Of a DNA stretch of 64,000 bases, positions 49,001 through 61,000 are shown one piece after another. The stretch is from Cervus elaphus. Its lineage: Eukaryota > Chordata > Mammalia > Artiodactyla > Cervidae. The position numbers and the translations under genes were made by a program. The stretch's first letter is position 1, and every line of letters begins with the position of its first letter. The notes under the pieces were generated by a model. The model did no database searches. It was not told where the DNA came from and saw nothing but the letters and a program-made list of their open reading frames with translations. Location of the stretch: positions 24,703,314 through 24,767,313 of the forward strand of contig NC_057824.1 of the NCBI RefSeq assembly GCF_910594005.1, read 5' to 3'.

Positions 49001-52000
49001 CCCTTTCCCCCTGCAAGGTTCTTACCTCAGTTTTCCACACGGCTGCTCCCACTCATCCTTCAGATCTCTAAACTCACTACTTAAAGTTGCCATTGTTTTA
49101 TGGACGTGTCTACTCATTTCTTATCTGTCTACCTCTCTGGGCTGTGAGCACCAAGAGGGCAGGAATTCTCTCTCTCTTGATCATCATCATTTTCCCCGAG
49201 CCCAGCACACAGCACAGTGCCTGGCACATGTTAGGTAGAAGATGGAAACTATGCGGTTGATGACAGGTTCATAGATGGATGGATGGATGAACATGGAGGG
49301 ATAGATGGATAGAAGTGTGGATAGATCAGTGGGAGAACAGATGAAGAGAAGGGTGGGTGGGGAGACGGACAGATAGATGTATGGATGGGTGGAAGGGTAG
49401 AGGAATAAATAGTGGATGAGAGAGTAGATGAAGAGACAGTTGGGATGTATAGATGAGTAAATGGAAGAGGATAGAAGAATGGATGGATGGATACAGATCT
49501 ATAAACATATGGAAGAGTATGTGGACAGATGAGTGAGTATGTAGGTCTTAATAAATAGGTGGCTAGATGGGTGGATGACTAAAAGAATAAACAGATGATC
49601 GGGTGAGAGTGTAGATGGAGAGATGCGTGGGAAGGCACATAAATGGATAGGTGGATGAGAAGGATGGATGAATGACTGTATGGATGCGGTGATGGATAGG
49701 CAATAGATAGGTGGATGGATAGCTAAGTGGGTGCATAGATAGATAGGTGGGTGGATGGGTGTATGACTGGGAAGATAAATGAGTAGGTGAGAGGGTAGAT
49801 GAAGAGAGATGGGAGGTACACAGATGCATGAGAGGGAGGGAGAGAAGGAGGGATGGGGGTCATAGATGTATGGATTTATGTATGGGTCAGTAGGCTGGCA
49901 ACCCACTCCAGTATTCTTGCCTGGAGAATCCCAGGGGCAGAGGAGCCTAGTGGGCTGCTGTCTGTGGGGTCTCACAGAGTTGGACACGACTAAAGCAACT
50001 TAGCAGCAGCAGCAGCAGTAGGCTGGATAAATAGATGGGTTGGGACAGGCAGATAAATGGGTAGATGGAGGTTGGGGTCTGGGAGTACAAGATGTGGGAG
50101 TAGATCAATAGATAGAAGAAGTGAGGGATGGAAAGATGGATGGATGGGATCGTTTCTGCCCCCAAGCCCAGGAGATGCCCTGAAGAGACTGAAACAAGGG
50201 CCCCTCTTACCTCCAGAACGTTGAAGGCATGACCAAAAGCATGGATGGTCAGGTTGGCTGTGGCAGAACGGGGGAGGAAGGAGGCTGGGGAGAAGAGAAG
50301 GGTCCCCTCCAGGTTGGCTCCCAGGCTGCCTGATGCTGGAAGAGAAAGGATCAGTGCCCACCACGCCACTCACAGGGCAGGAGCTGACAGCCGAGGGGCT
50401 GGAGACAGGGTCAGACACACGGTGCATCCTCTCAGCCAGGACAGGAAGCTCAGATGAGTAAGCCTTACCAAGGGCAGAGAGAAGGTCAGGACAGAGGGTC
50501 ACGAATGCACCCACATCTACTGATAGGTGGGGGGCAGCCAGAGCACCCCACCCTGCCCCCCAACTTTCCAAGTAGCTGAGGGGGGTTGGATACCTAACCT
50601 AGAAAGGGGTCTCTTTTTGATTCTGATAATCACAAGGAAACAGCTGTCTCTGGTTGGTGCTAATCTCCCTTTTTAACCCGGGGAAAAGCAGTTCTCAAAT
50701 TCACAGCCCTCAGCAGGCAAGAACCCAACAGTGTTTCACGGTCACTGCATTTCTTTTTAGGACAACCCTATTTTTAGAATTAAACTAATCTTCTGCTAAT
50801 AGTAGCAATAAAAGGTTTTCTTTTAGCATAACAGTAAGTTTAAAAGAACCAGTTTAGAGAAAAGATGGAAGTACTATTTCATTGAATACTATAACGTGGC
50901 TCATACTTATCTATTTTTTACCTCTTCCATCAAAAATGGCAGGTGCTATGGGGATACAGAAAAAAAAAAAAAATCAAGCAGAATGGCATGTGAATACCTG
51001 GACATTTAGGAAACAGACATGGCCACATGTCCTCCGGAGTCAGAACTCCCGGGTCCCCAGGCCTTTGTGGTCCCCGAGGAGGACAGTGCTGGCCAAAGAT
51101 GCCCATACCTGAGCGGAAGGTGACGTCAGAGTAGGACGAGTGTTTCCACATCTCTGGATGGAACTCCCGGCTGACAATATCTTCAGGGATGGCCTCCCGT
51201 AGGGTCTGTTTCAAGGGGTCGTCCGTCTCCAATAGCTGCAGGAGGTGACTCCACACAAAGGAGCCCACTGGAGTCCGGTTGCAGCCAGCAGAGAGGGGAG
51301 GGGAGGGCGATGAGGGAGGACCCATAGCTGACACAGTACAGAGAAAAGACCCCCGGCCTCCCGCTCCGGGTCCTGCTATTTCTATCCACCAGGGGCTTCT
51401 CAGGAGCCTAGCTGCTGAGAACCACGTCCTTTTTGTAGACAAGCAGCAAACAGAAGTGCCTAATGGAACTTGGAAATCTAGGCTGCACAGGGCATTCTGA
51501 TGCACTTTCCTGAAGGAAAGGGAACCCACTGGAGCCCAGTGGGGACTGGTCTGGTTTGAAAGTGTGGGGAAAGCCCTGGTTTGAAAGTCAGACCTGAGTC
51601 TGAACCCCAGTTCCATCACTCATGAGCTGGGTGACCTTGGGCTGATCACTCCACTTCTCTGAGCCTTAGTTTCCTCATCAGTAAAATGAACGATATTGAC
51701 CCATCTCCCAGGGCTGTTTGCACAGATCAGTCAAGGGCAAAATCTGGACCTAAAGGACTGAATATCTTTTAGGGTTGGGAAGGGGTAAACATGCAATCCG
51801 TGATGGGGACCCTCTGAGCCTCTCTGGAGAGTTAAAAATGAAATGAGTCTACTGAGGGGAAGGAGTCCAACAGAGGATATTATTCTAATTGGGAACACCA
51901 GCCCCCTTGCTCATCCCAGACTCTCAGAATGCCCAGCAGGGGGCTTCTAGAACAATCCACCATGAAACAGAGCTGAGGATGTTTTTGTTCCCATCAGGCA

Positions 52001-55000
52001 ACACACAAGCCTGATACTGCAGGGTCTCTACGAAGGCTGCCTCTTGGCTGACCCCCTCTGAGGGGCTTGGCTCAGTGGTCTATTGATGTAGAACAACCCA
52101 CCCCCCATCCCATCCCACCCTAGAAACTGCCAACAACAAACTGCGGCTTCTAGTAGCACCACTTCTTTCCCTTTGGGGGCTGGGGAGGTGTCATTTCTTT
52201 CTAAGATAGTCTAGCAGCATCACATCAGACTTTTAAACGTGTGTGCACACCTTTATGTTGGCTGATAGTGTGTGTGCTAAGTCATTTCCATCATGTCCAA
52301 CTCTTTAAGACCCTATGAACTGTAGCTTGCCAGGCTCCTCTGTCCCTGTGGATTCTCCAGGCAAGAATATTGGAGTGGGTTGCATCTCCTCCTCCACGGG
52401 ATCTTCCCAACCCAGGGATCAAACCTGCGTCTCAACGTCTCCTGCATTGGCAGGTGGGCTCTTTACCACTAGCACCACCTGGGAAGCCTCTTACGTTGGC
52501 TACTTCTGGGAAATTATCCTCCGGCTAGATTATCAAAAGGGTCTGAAGGAGGATGGACAGAGAGATTCATTTTGGTTGCTGTTTCTCATGGCAAAAGACC
52601 AGAAAAAAAAAATCTAAGCGCCCATCACTGGGGACTGGTAAAGTGGACTATGGTTTAAGCTCCTAGTGGAGCATCCCGCAGCTGCAGCTAAGAGCCCAAG
52701 TGCCCTGATGTGGAAAGAGCTCCCGGACACACTGATGGCAGAAGCAAGGGGCACAACAGTGTGTACACCATGATCCTGAGCTGCTGTTGTTACGGTGATA
52801 ACACATCCATGTTCATACATGCACTATACATGTTCTGATGGGACACACAAGAGAATGGTCAAAGTCAGTGCCTTCAGGAAACAGGACTCAGGGATCAGGA
52901 GGCAAGGAAGGCGGCCTTTAACTTTCCATTTATATCTTGCTGTCTGCTTTGAAATTTTGGCGGCATAATCACAGCAGAGAATGAGATGGCTGCATGGCAT
53001 CATTGACTGGACATGAGTTTGAGCTAACTCTGGGAGACGGTGAAGGACAGGGAAGCCTGGCCTGCTGCTGTCCACGGGGTTGCAAAGAGTGGGACACAAC
53101 TGAATGACTGAACAACAACAGAAGTAGTGATAATAACACTGAAAGTTAACAGCTATGCCTACAGCACTTACAATGTTCTAAATACCTTCTCGTATTAATT
53201 CATTTTATGCCTCCTTTATGAGGAAGGTACTGTTATCCCCATTCCACAGATGGAGAGATGGAGGCTCACAAAGGTTTGGTCATTTGCCCAAAGGCACACA
53301 GGTAGGAAGTAGCTGAGCTGGGAATTGAACCCAGTTAGGCAGTCCCCAGGCTCTCAACTCACTGTGAATTATGTCAAATCACTGTGCACTAGGGAAAAAA
53401 AACTTTTTGAAAATTAGCTGAGCCTATTTTTTGAAGTTCTACCTATTTAAAAGGAACGCTCTGACCCCCGAGATTCGCAGACACTGTCCCTGGTCTGCCT
53501 TGAGTCTCTTTCCCCTCCTCCAGGCACTGTGCCATGACCTGGCCAGAGCTGGAAAGGAGCTCAGCGACTTTCACCCCATTGTACAGATAAGGAAACTGAG
53601 GACCAGAGAGAAGCAACTTCTCCTGGGTTGTTCAACTGCCACAGGGGTGAGGGGAGCATGTGAGGCCGCTAGTCCAGATGGCGTGGCAAAAGAAGGGGAA
53701 CAGAAAGGGACGGGAAGACCCCTGAGGGGTGGAGGCAGAGTGCTCTGGAACCCCTGCACCCATCAGGTGGCACCCAGGCCAGCCCCTGGCCCCCCAACGC
53801 AGCTGCTTACCCTGGGTGGACTGCTCTCCTGCCTGGGTACGCCGCACCTGGGCAAATACCTCCTTTCCCGGGCACCTCATCAGGGCCAGGTAGGCATTGA
53901 TGCGGATCTCAGAATCCTCCCCGGCATTTTGGTACAGGTTGTAGAGCACGGACCGCTGCCTCGGGCAAAGAGAAAGCCATCACCCAGAACCCACCCAGAG
54001 CCCACCCACCCCCGCCCAGGAGCGCCATGTCCCCTGTCCGGCCTGGCTCCAGCAGGGGCGCCCGCTGCCTTGACCCGCCCCTCCCAAAGCCTCCACTGCT
54101 CCCAGACACGCTCACCTGTGGCCCGACTGTGGGATGTGGGAGTTTGCCCAGTCACTGCTAATATCTAACTTCCCAGAGCCCCAGCCCAGAGCCTTATCAA
54201 CTTCCACAAGTAACAATGGTAAGGGCTTCCCACGTGGAGCCAGTGGTAAGGAATCAGCCTGCCAATGCAGGAGATGACATGTAGGTTCCATCCCTGGGTC
54301 AGGAAGATCCCCTGGACAAGGAAATGGCAACCCACTCTAGTATTCTTGTCTGGGAAATCCCATGGACAGAGGAGCCTGGTGGGCTACAGTCCATGGGGTC
54401 ACAGAGTCAGACATGACTTAGCAACTGAGCATGCATGCAAACAATGGGTAAACAAGCGGGTGTGGCTACATTCCAAGAAAACATCATCTATAAAACATCT
54501 ATGAAAACACCATAGCAACAGACTCACAGAAGGTATTCCCTCTAAAGATATTCCCCATGCCCCCCTTCCTAAGCGAGCCACTTCCCCTACCCCATGATTC
54601 TCTCCCTTAGCACCCGCTGCTTTCCTTCACAGCGCAGCCATCCACCCATCCACTCATGCAGCAATATTAATGAGCACCTATTACATGCCCAGCAAGGTGA
54701 CAACTGTGAGCAAGACAAACCCCACTCTGTCCATCTGAAGCTTACATTCTAGTGCAGAGAGATAGGCAGTAATCCAGGTGAATATATCATATGTTGCTGC
54801 ATGCTAAGTCACTTCAGTAGTGTCTGACTCTTTGCAGTCCTATGGACTGTATCCCTCCAGGCTCCTCTGTCCATGGGATTCTCCAGGGAAGAATACCAGA
54901 GCAAGTTGCCCTGCCCACTTCCAGGGGATCTTCCTGACTCAAAGATCAAACCCATGTTTCTTACATCTCCTGCATTGGCAGATGGATCCTTTTCCACTAG

Positions 55001-58000
55001 CACCACCTGGTAAGCCCATAAATGCTAAAAAGAGAAAAATAGGGAAGCTGGAGGCCTGGGGGAGCTTGAAAAGGTCAATTGCAGGAAAACAGACAAGGAA
55101 GATCCCCCACAGTAAAGTGATTTCTAAGTAAAAACCTCCTGGAGATAGAGGAGAAAAGCCTAGGGAAATAGAGAGGAAAGGCATTCCAGGAAAGGAGAAG
55201 ATCATGTGTAAATGACCTGAGGCAGAAGTGAGCCCTGGAGGCTTGATGGATGATCAACAAGGAGACCAGCATGGCTGGGCAGGAGTAGTGGGGGTGAGGG
55301 AAGCAGGAAATGAAGCCAAGAGGTGCTGTGGGTCAGGGGTCAGATCACAGGAAGGACTCTGACTCTAAATGAGACAGGAGCCACTAGTCCAAGGGTCAGC
55401 AAACTTCCTGCTAAGGGAAAGACTGTCCATTTTTTTTGCCTTTGCAGACCATACAGTCTCTCTTGCAACTACTCAACTCCACAATCATAGCAAAAAAGCA
55501 GCCCAGGCCACACATCAATGAACAGGCGGAGCTGTGTTCCAACAACACTTTACCTACAAGAACAGGCAATAAGCTGGATGTCGACCACGGACCTTGCTGA
55601 CCCCTGATCTAGCGGGTTTGCAGCACAGATAGCTTATGTGTGGTTTCTCGGTAAATACACGCTTACTTGGGTATTCAATGAAAAAATGCCCCCCTACCCG
55701 AGATACAGGCTCTATGAGAACAGAGACCTGGATACCTGTTCACGCCAATGCCCGGCACATAGTAGGTGCTCAGTAAATGCAATGAATGAATGAGCAAGTG
55801 AAGACGTGAATTAACAGTGATTCAAGACCCACTCCTGCCCAATGCCAACCCCAGTGAAATAACTCCCAGGAGCTCACGTCTGCAGAGCAGGGAACCCTCC
55901 GGAAGGCTTGGATGGCCTCCAGCCGGATCTCAGGGGGGCAGCTCCCCAGGGAGGCACAAATGCTCAGCTTGGGGGTGAGAGCTGTGGCCGCCCGGCCAGC
56001 ATTGCCAATGGCCTTCAGCACGAACAGGAGCTGAAACAAGATGACGGTGGGGCCTTGAGGCTGGTGGGGGCGCCCAGCCCACCCGCCCAGTCTACAGCTC
56101 GCCTGCTTGACAGGGACCCCCTCAAGGGGCCACGCCCAGGATGTGGGCTGTCCTCACCTGATCAGCGTCTGAGGGCTCCTGGAAGGTGCAGTTGGCACCC
56201 ACGGCATCTCCCAGGATCCTCACGAGGGAGCCAATGCCAGGCAGTTGCTCACAGGGCCCGTCCAGAGACACACACAGGTTGTGCACCAGAGCCGAGATGC
56301 CCAGGAAGGCACTGGAGCTGGCCCCCGGGGTCTGCAGCAGAGGCTAGGGACAGAAACCGGCCCCGACCCCAGCCAAGAAGCCTGGTGAGGGGTCTTTCAC
56401 AGGCCTCCCCATGGGATGTTTCTTAAAAATACAGACGCCCCAGCCCCTACCCCACCACTCCTGAGGGTCTGAATAAATTGCCTGTGGTGTGACCTGCAGG
56501 GAGCATTTCTTAAAATGCCCCAGGGGGCTTCAAATTCAGTGGTAAAGAATTTGCCTGCCAATGCAGGAGACACAGGTTTGATCCCTGGTCCAGGAAGATT
56601 CCACGTGCCACGGGGCAACTAAGCCCAAGTACCGCAATGACTGAGCCTGTGCTCTAGAGCCTGGGAACAGCAACTACTGAAGCCCGTGCACCCTAGAGCC
56701 CTTGCTCCACAACAAGAGAAGCCCCGGTAATGAGAAGACCACAAAACACAACCAGAGAGCAGTCTGGCTCCCCACACCTAGAGAAAAGTCCACGCAACAA
56801 TGAAGACCCAGCACAGCCAAAATTAAACAAATCAATAAAAACATTTTTTTTTCAATGCCCCAGAAGACCTCTTCTGTGCATCCAGGATGGACAACAGTAT
56901 CTCAGGCTAACAGGGGAGATTTGGCAAGGCTGGAGACAACATAAGTTGTCACAACTGGGGGACAGTGCATTCTTGTGATGGGATGAGAGAACACATACAG
57001 TCCAGAGAGGCGTGAGAACTGGCAGGAGACAGGCGAGTGAAGAGCCTGGACTCCAACAGCCCAGGGACCCATATGCTCTGTTCCCTGTGTGTCCCTGGCA
57101 AGTGGTACCAGTGTGTACATAACACTTAGCCCACGGCATAACGACTATCAGTCCGCACCATCCCAAGGCAAAGAGAGCACCTTGCCTGAGGTGGTGCTGG
57201 TAAGGGACTAGGCTGGGTTCTAAAGCGGGGTGGGAGGTGGCATCGCCTTTAAGAGTCTGCGCTTTAAGTCCCCCACCCCCACACTTCTGCACTTCTGCTG
57301 AGCAAACGAAGGAGGGAGAGAGAGGAAAGAAGGGGGAGCCCAACCCCGCTGGCACTGGCTGAGCCCCCACGGGCCCTGCAGGGCACTGATGTCTGTGTGG
57401 CCACCGTAGGACCTGTTAGGCTGTGAGCAGTGCCCCCCTGGCCCAGTCCTGGCCTGGCTCTGACTCAGGGCCCGGTTCCCTGTTGAACGGGGCCAACCAC
57501 ACAGCCTGCATGGACTGGCCCCACTGTAAACGCCTGGCATCAGGGGCCGGGGGACGGGGTGAGTGCTCCCTACGCTCCACCTGGACAGTTAGTCAAGAGT
57601 CCGACCAGCATGAGGGACTGAGAGATCCTGCTGGAGACCCCACCCCTCCATCAGCCAGCCCAGGGGTCTCCCATACACTCCCCACTGGTGGCCTCTGAAT
57701 CCTGGCCCACTGCCAATCTGGACGGGTAGAGTGAGGAGTGACAAGTTAGCCCGCCCCCTGGTGGGTGAGGACACGCCCCCAGGTGAGTGAGGACACGCCC
57801 CCAGGTGGGTGAGGACACGCCCCACCGTCCAAGAAAAAGGCACAGCAGCTGCATCACCTGGGCCAGCTGCCCAGCCTCCTTGGGCCTCAGTTTCCTCATC
57901 TGTAAAATGGGAGGGATAAGAGCACCTACATCATAGAGGCATCATGGGGGTTAAATAGGACCTCCTTGTGTTGTTAAAAACCGCTAGCCTAGTTTCACAT

Positions 58001-61000
58001 GCTTTTGTAATCCTGAGACTCATCAAATACGCTTGATTACAAGAACAATAGCAACTCTAAGCCGCTGGGTCTCCCCACGAGGCATCTAGAGAAGTGCTTT
58101 ATATTCAGCATCTCATTTCTCACCAAGAGCCCAAGAGGCAAATACTGTTCGATCTCCATCTTACATCAGAAAAACAGGCTCAGATAGGTCAGAATCACGC
58201 AGCTGGCAGGGACATTGCTGAGACTCAAACCCAGTTTTTCTGATCTGCCTCCACTGGCCCCACCAGGCAGAGGCCCAAAGCCTGGAGGACCGCAGAGGGA
58301 CCGCATGGGTGGGGGCAGGGCACAGGGCTCACCAGCAGCGCGCGGACCATAGCATCAGTGGGCTCGGGGACGAAGGCCAGCGACCAGAGCCACGCCTCTG
58401 TCTCGTCTGCCTCCACCTCCCCGGACACGATGAGCTCTGCCATGAGGCCCACGCAGGCCTCGGTGCCACAGGAGGGCAGGGCATCCACCAGCGGCTGCCT
58501 GACAGGGAGAGAGACCCAGGGAACGTCACGACGGTGGCCTACACGCCCAGGTGCCCTCCAGGACTCCTCTCTCACATAGCCTCCAGTCATCTGGCAGCAA
58601 TCAGAGGCTGAGAGAGGTAAGGCAGGGACGTGTCCATGCTCACACACCCAGAAAGGGGCTGAGCCAGACCCAGGCAGCCTGGCCAGGATTCTGTCTCTTA
58701 GGGCCCCGGAGACACCAGCAGCCCCATCTGAAAGTGAAAGTGTTAGTCGGTTAGTTGCATCAGACTCTTTGCAACCCCATGGACTGTAGCCCACCAGGCT
58801 CCTCTGTCCATGGCATTCTCCAGGCAAGAACACTGGAGTGGGTTGCCATTCACCTCCTCCAGGGGATCTTCACAACCCAAGGATTGAACCCGAATCTCCT
58901 GCATTGCAGGTAGATTCTTTACCATCTGACCTGCCAAGGAAGCCCAGTCTAAACCTTGGCAATTCTGCCCACTGTGGAGACACAGCAGTTTGGGGCGATG
59001 TGAGTCCCTGCCCACTGCTCTCCCAAAACCAGCCACACTGACCTCATAGGATAAGAATCCCTTGTGTAGAATAGGAGTCAACAACTGGCAGGTGGCCCCG
59101 CATTAAACCGCTAATGCTCTCAGCCCCAAATCACAATCTCTCCTTTTTCTTTTTTTGAAATTACAGAAAGGTTGGGATGTTCAAGAGAGGTTTTGAACCT
59201 TTGCACAGTGATGGGTCTAAATGGGGAGATGATGGCTGAATGGGGGTGGGTGCCTCAATTATAGTAGGAATAGGAGGTTCCCAGGGCTCACACAGGCATC
59301 AGGGCACACGGGGCAGAGTGGATTGGGCCCCCCACCTTATCAACCCTGATGAGTGACATCCATGGCCACAGAGGACCAGGCATCCCACCCACCCTCAACT
59401 CACACACACCATCTGCCCATAAACAGTCTCTGGCCTCAATTTATTCATCTGTAAAATGGGAATGCTGATGACTGTGCTAGCTCCAAGAAGAGCATGAGGC
59501 CTCAGGAACACAAGCCTCTTCATCTGGAGACATCCCACCTGCCCTTCTCATCTCTCACCCTTTTATTTCCTCTCTTTCCCTTATAGATTTGGGTCCAGGA
59601 AAACCAGGCTCTGGGCAGAAATGGAGGAGGAGGTGAGGGCAAGAGAAATCTCTCAAGAGTATCAGTCCTCTTGGAAACTTCTAGATTTGGGGATGGTCTC
59701 CCTGCCTCCCTGACTCCTAACATCTAAGTAGACGAGCAAGACACAGGGGCTTGTGGGAATATCCCAAGTGACAAGTAGGGTGAATCACCAGGGGAACAGG
59801 GAACTCCACATGGAGACTCAGAGGCCCCTCCCTACAGCAAAGACAGCTAAAACGTGCACAAGTCCAGTGTCACTTATATTTAAGAGCCTAAGAATTTGAT
59901 GGATAAGCACAGACCACCTGGGTTCAAATCTAAACTCTGCTGTGTGACTTTGGGTAAGTTTCCTAACTGCTCTGTGCCTTTGTTTCCTTCTACAACTGTT
60001 ACATAGGAATAAACCCAGCTACCTCATGGGGTCATTGTGAGGATTAAATGAGTGAATACAGATAAAAGGCTTGGAAGGTATCTGTGCGTTATTAGCTGTT
60101 AAGTTTGGTATTCGTTCAAAAGACATGTGACAATATTGATTCACGGGCTTCCCTGGGGGCTCAGACTGTCTGAAGAATCTGCCTGCAATGCAGGAGACCT
60201 GAGTTTGATCCCTGGGTTTGGAAGATCCCCTGGAGAAGAGAATGGCTACCCACTCCAGTATTTTTACCTGGAGAATCCCCATGGACAGAGAAGCCTGGTG
60301 GGCTATGACGGGGCTGCAAAGAATCAGACACAACTTAGCAACTGAACAACAATGTTGATATGGTGGGTGGCGGGGGGTTGGGGGGGGCTTTCTTTCTTAT
60401 TTCTGAGTCAATAAAATTTTTTTTCAGGTCTCAAGATCTGAGAGCCTTTGAAAAGCTCACAGACCTGAAATCTGGATCTCGCAGGCCTAGTAAACGGCTG
60501 AACTTGGGAAAGAAGCTACAAGTTTCCCCCCTCGACCCCCTACAGCCCTCTGCCCCTGGAGGTAGGACCTCAGAAGTTCCCCTCCACCCTTGGGGTCTCT
60601 CTATACCCCTTGCTGGCCCCACATCAGCAGGGTATGGGGGTGAATCCCAGCCCTGCCCAGCACCCCCCACTCCCAGCAGAAGGTAACCCAAGGCGCATTG
60701 GAATGCTAATTCCAGCTCCCGGCCAGAGGGACCCTGTGTGGGGAGGGAACAATGCTTGTCTTTATCCCCGCCAGGCCCTGCAGCCTCCAGTCTCCCCAGA
60801 CTCCAGTCTCCAGCCCCCGTGGGAACCTCCAAGCTCCCCGCTTAATCATCTTCTTGGCAGATGTCCCCAGACTGAAGGACAAGTCAGGAATGAGATAACA
60901 TATCACAGGGATGAGCTGAAATGTCACCATCCATCTCTCAATGGTGACCTAGGACAGCAGCAAGATTATCCAGCCCCCCCAGGACCCCCCAGCCAACTCC

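Larger units (their letters stand above)
47615..50210 (-). other. Intron 7 of the LLTP gene
   Basis: 2.6 kb with an old interspersed repeat at 48032-48428, a GATG/GATA tetranucleotide tract (49262-50150) and a Bov-tA fragment inside that tract. 48440-49250 is unique-looking sequence with no exon signals. Confidence 0.65.
51268..53810 (-). other. Intron 5 of the LLTP gene
   Basis: 2.5 kb; holds a MIR near 51600 and one near 53150-53340, a Bov-tA, and a BovB-end fragment. A long + strand open frame at 53431-54168 crosses exon 5 antisense and is not a gene. Confidence 0.65.
53956..55877 (-). other. Intron 4 of the LLTP gene
   Basis: 1.9 kb with two Bov-tA copies, an old GACCTGAGGCA-type repeat (about 55160-55380) and a hAT-like remnant. 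Confidence 0.65.
56332..58332 (-). other. Intron 2 of the LLTP gene
   Basis: 2.0 kb with one long SINE, a three-copy 22-base tandem repeat, and MIRs near 57865-57960 and 58085-58240. 56840-57750 is unique-looking sequence with no exon found. Confidence 0.65.

Noticed and set aside
49499..50571. Long Ser/His/Pro-rich frames on the minus strand
   Set aside because: They are products of the GATG/GATA tract; only the part within 50211-50335 is exon.
53431..54168. A 245-codon + strand frame
   Set aside because: It lies antisense to exon 5 and includes a MIR (GATAAGGAAACTGAGG). No splice sites or known domain.
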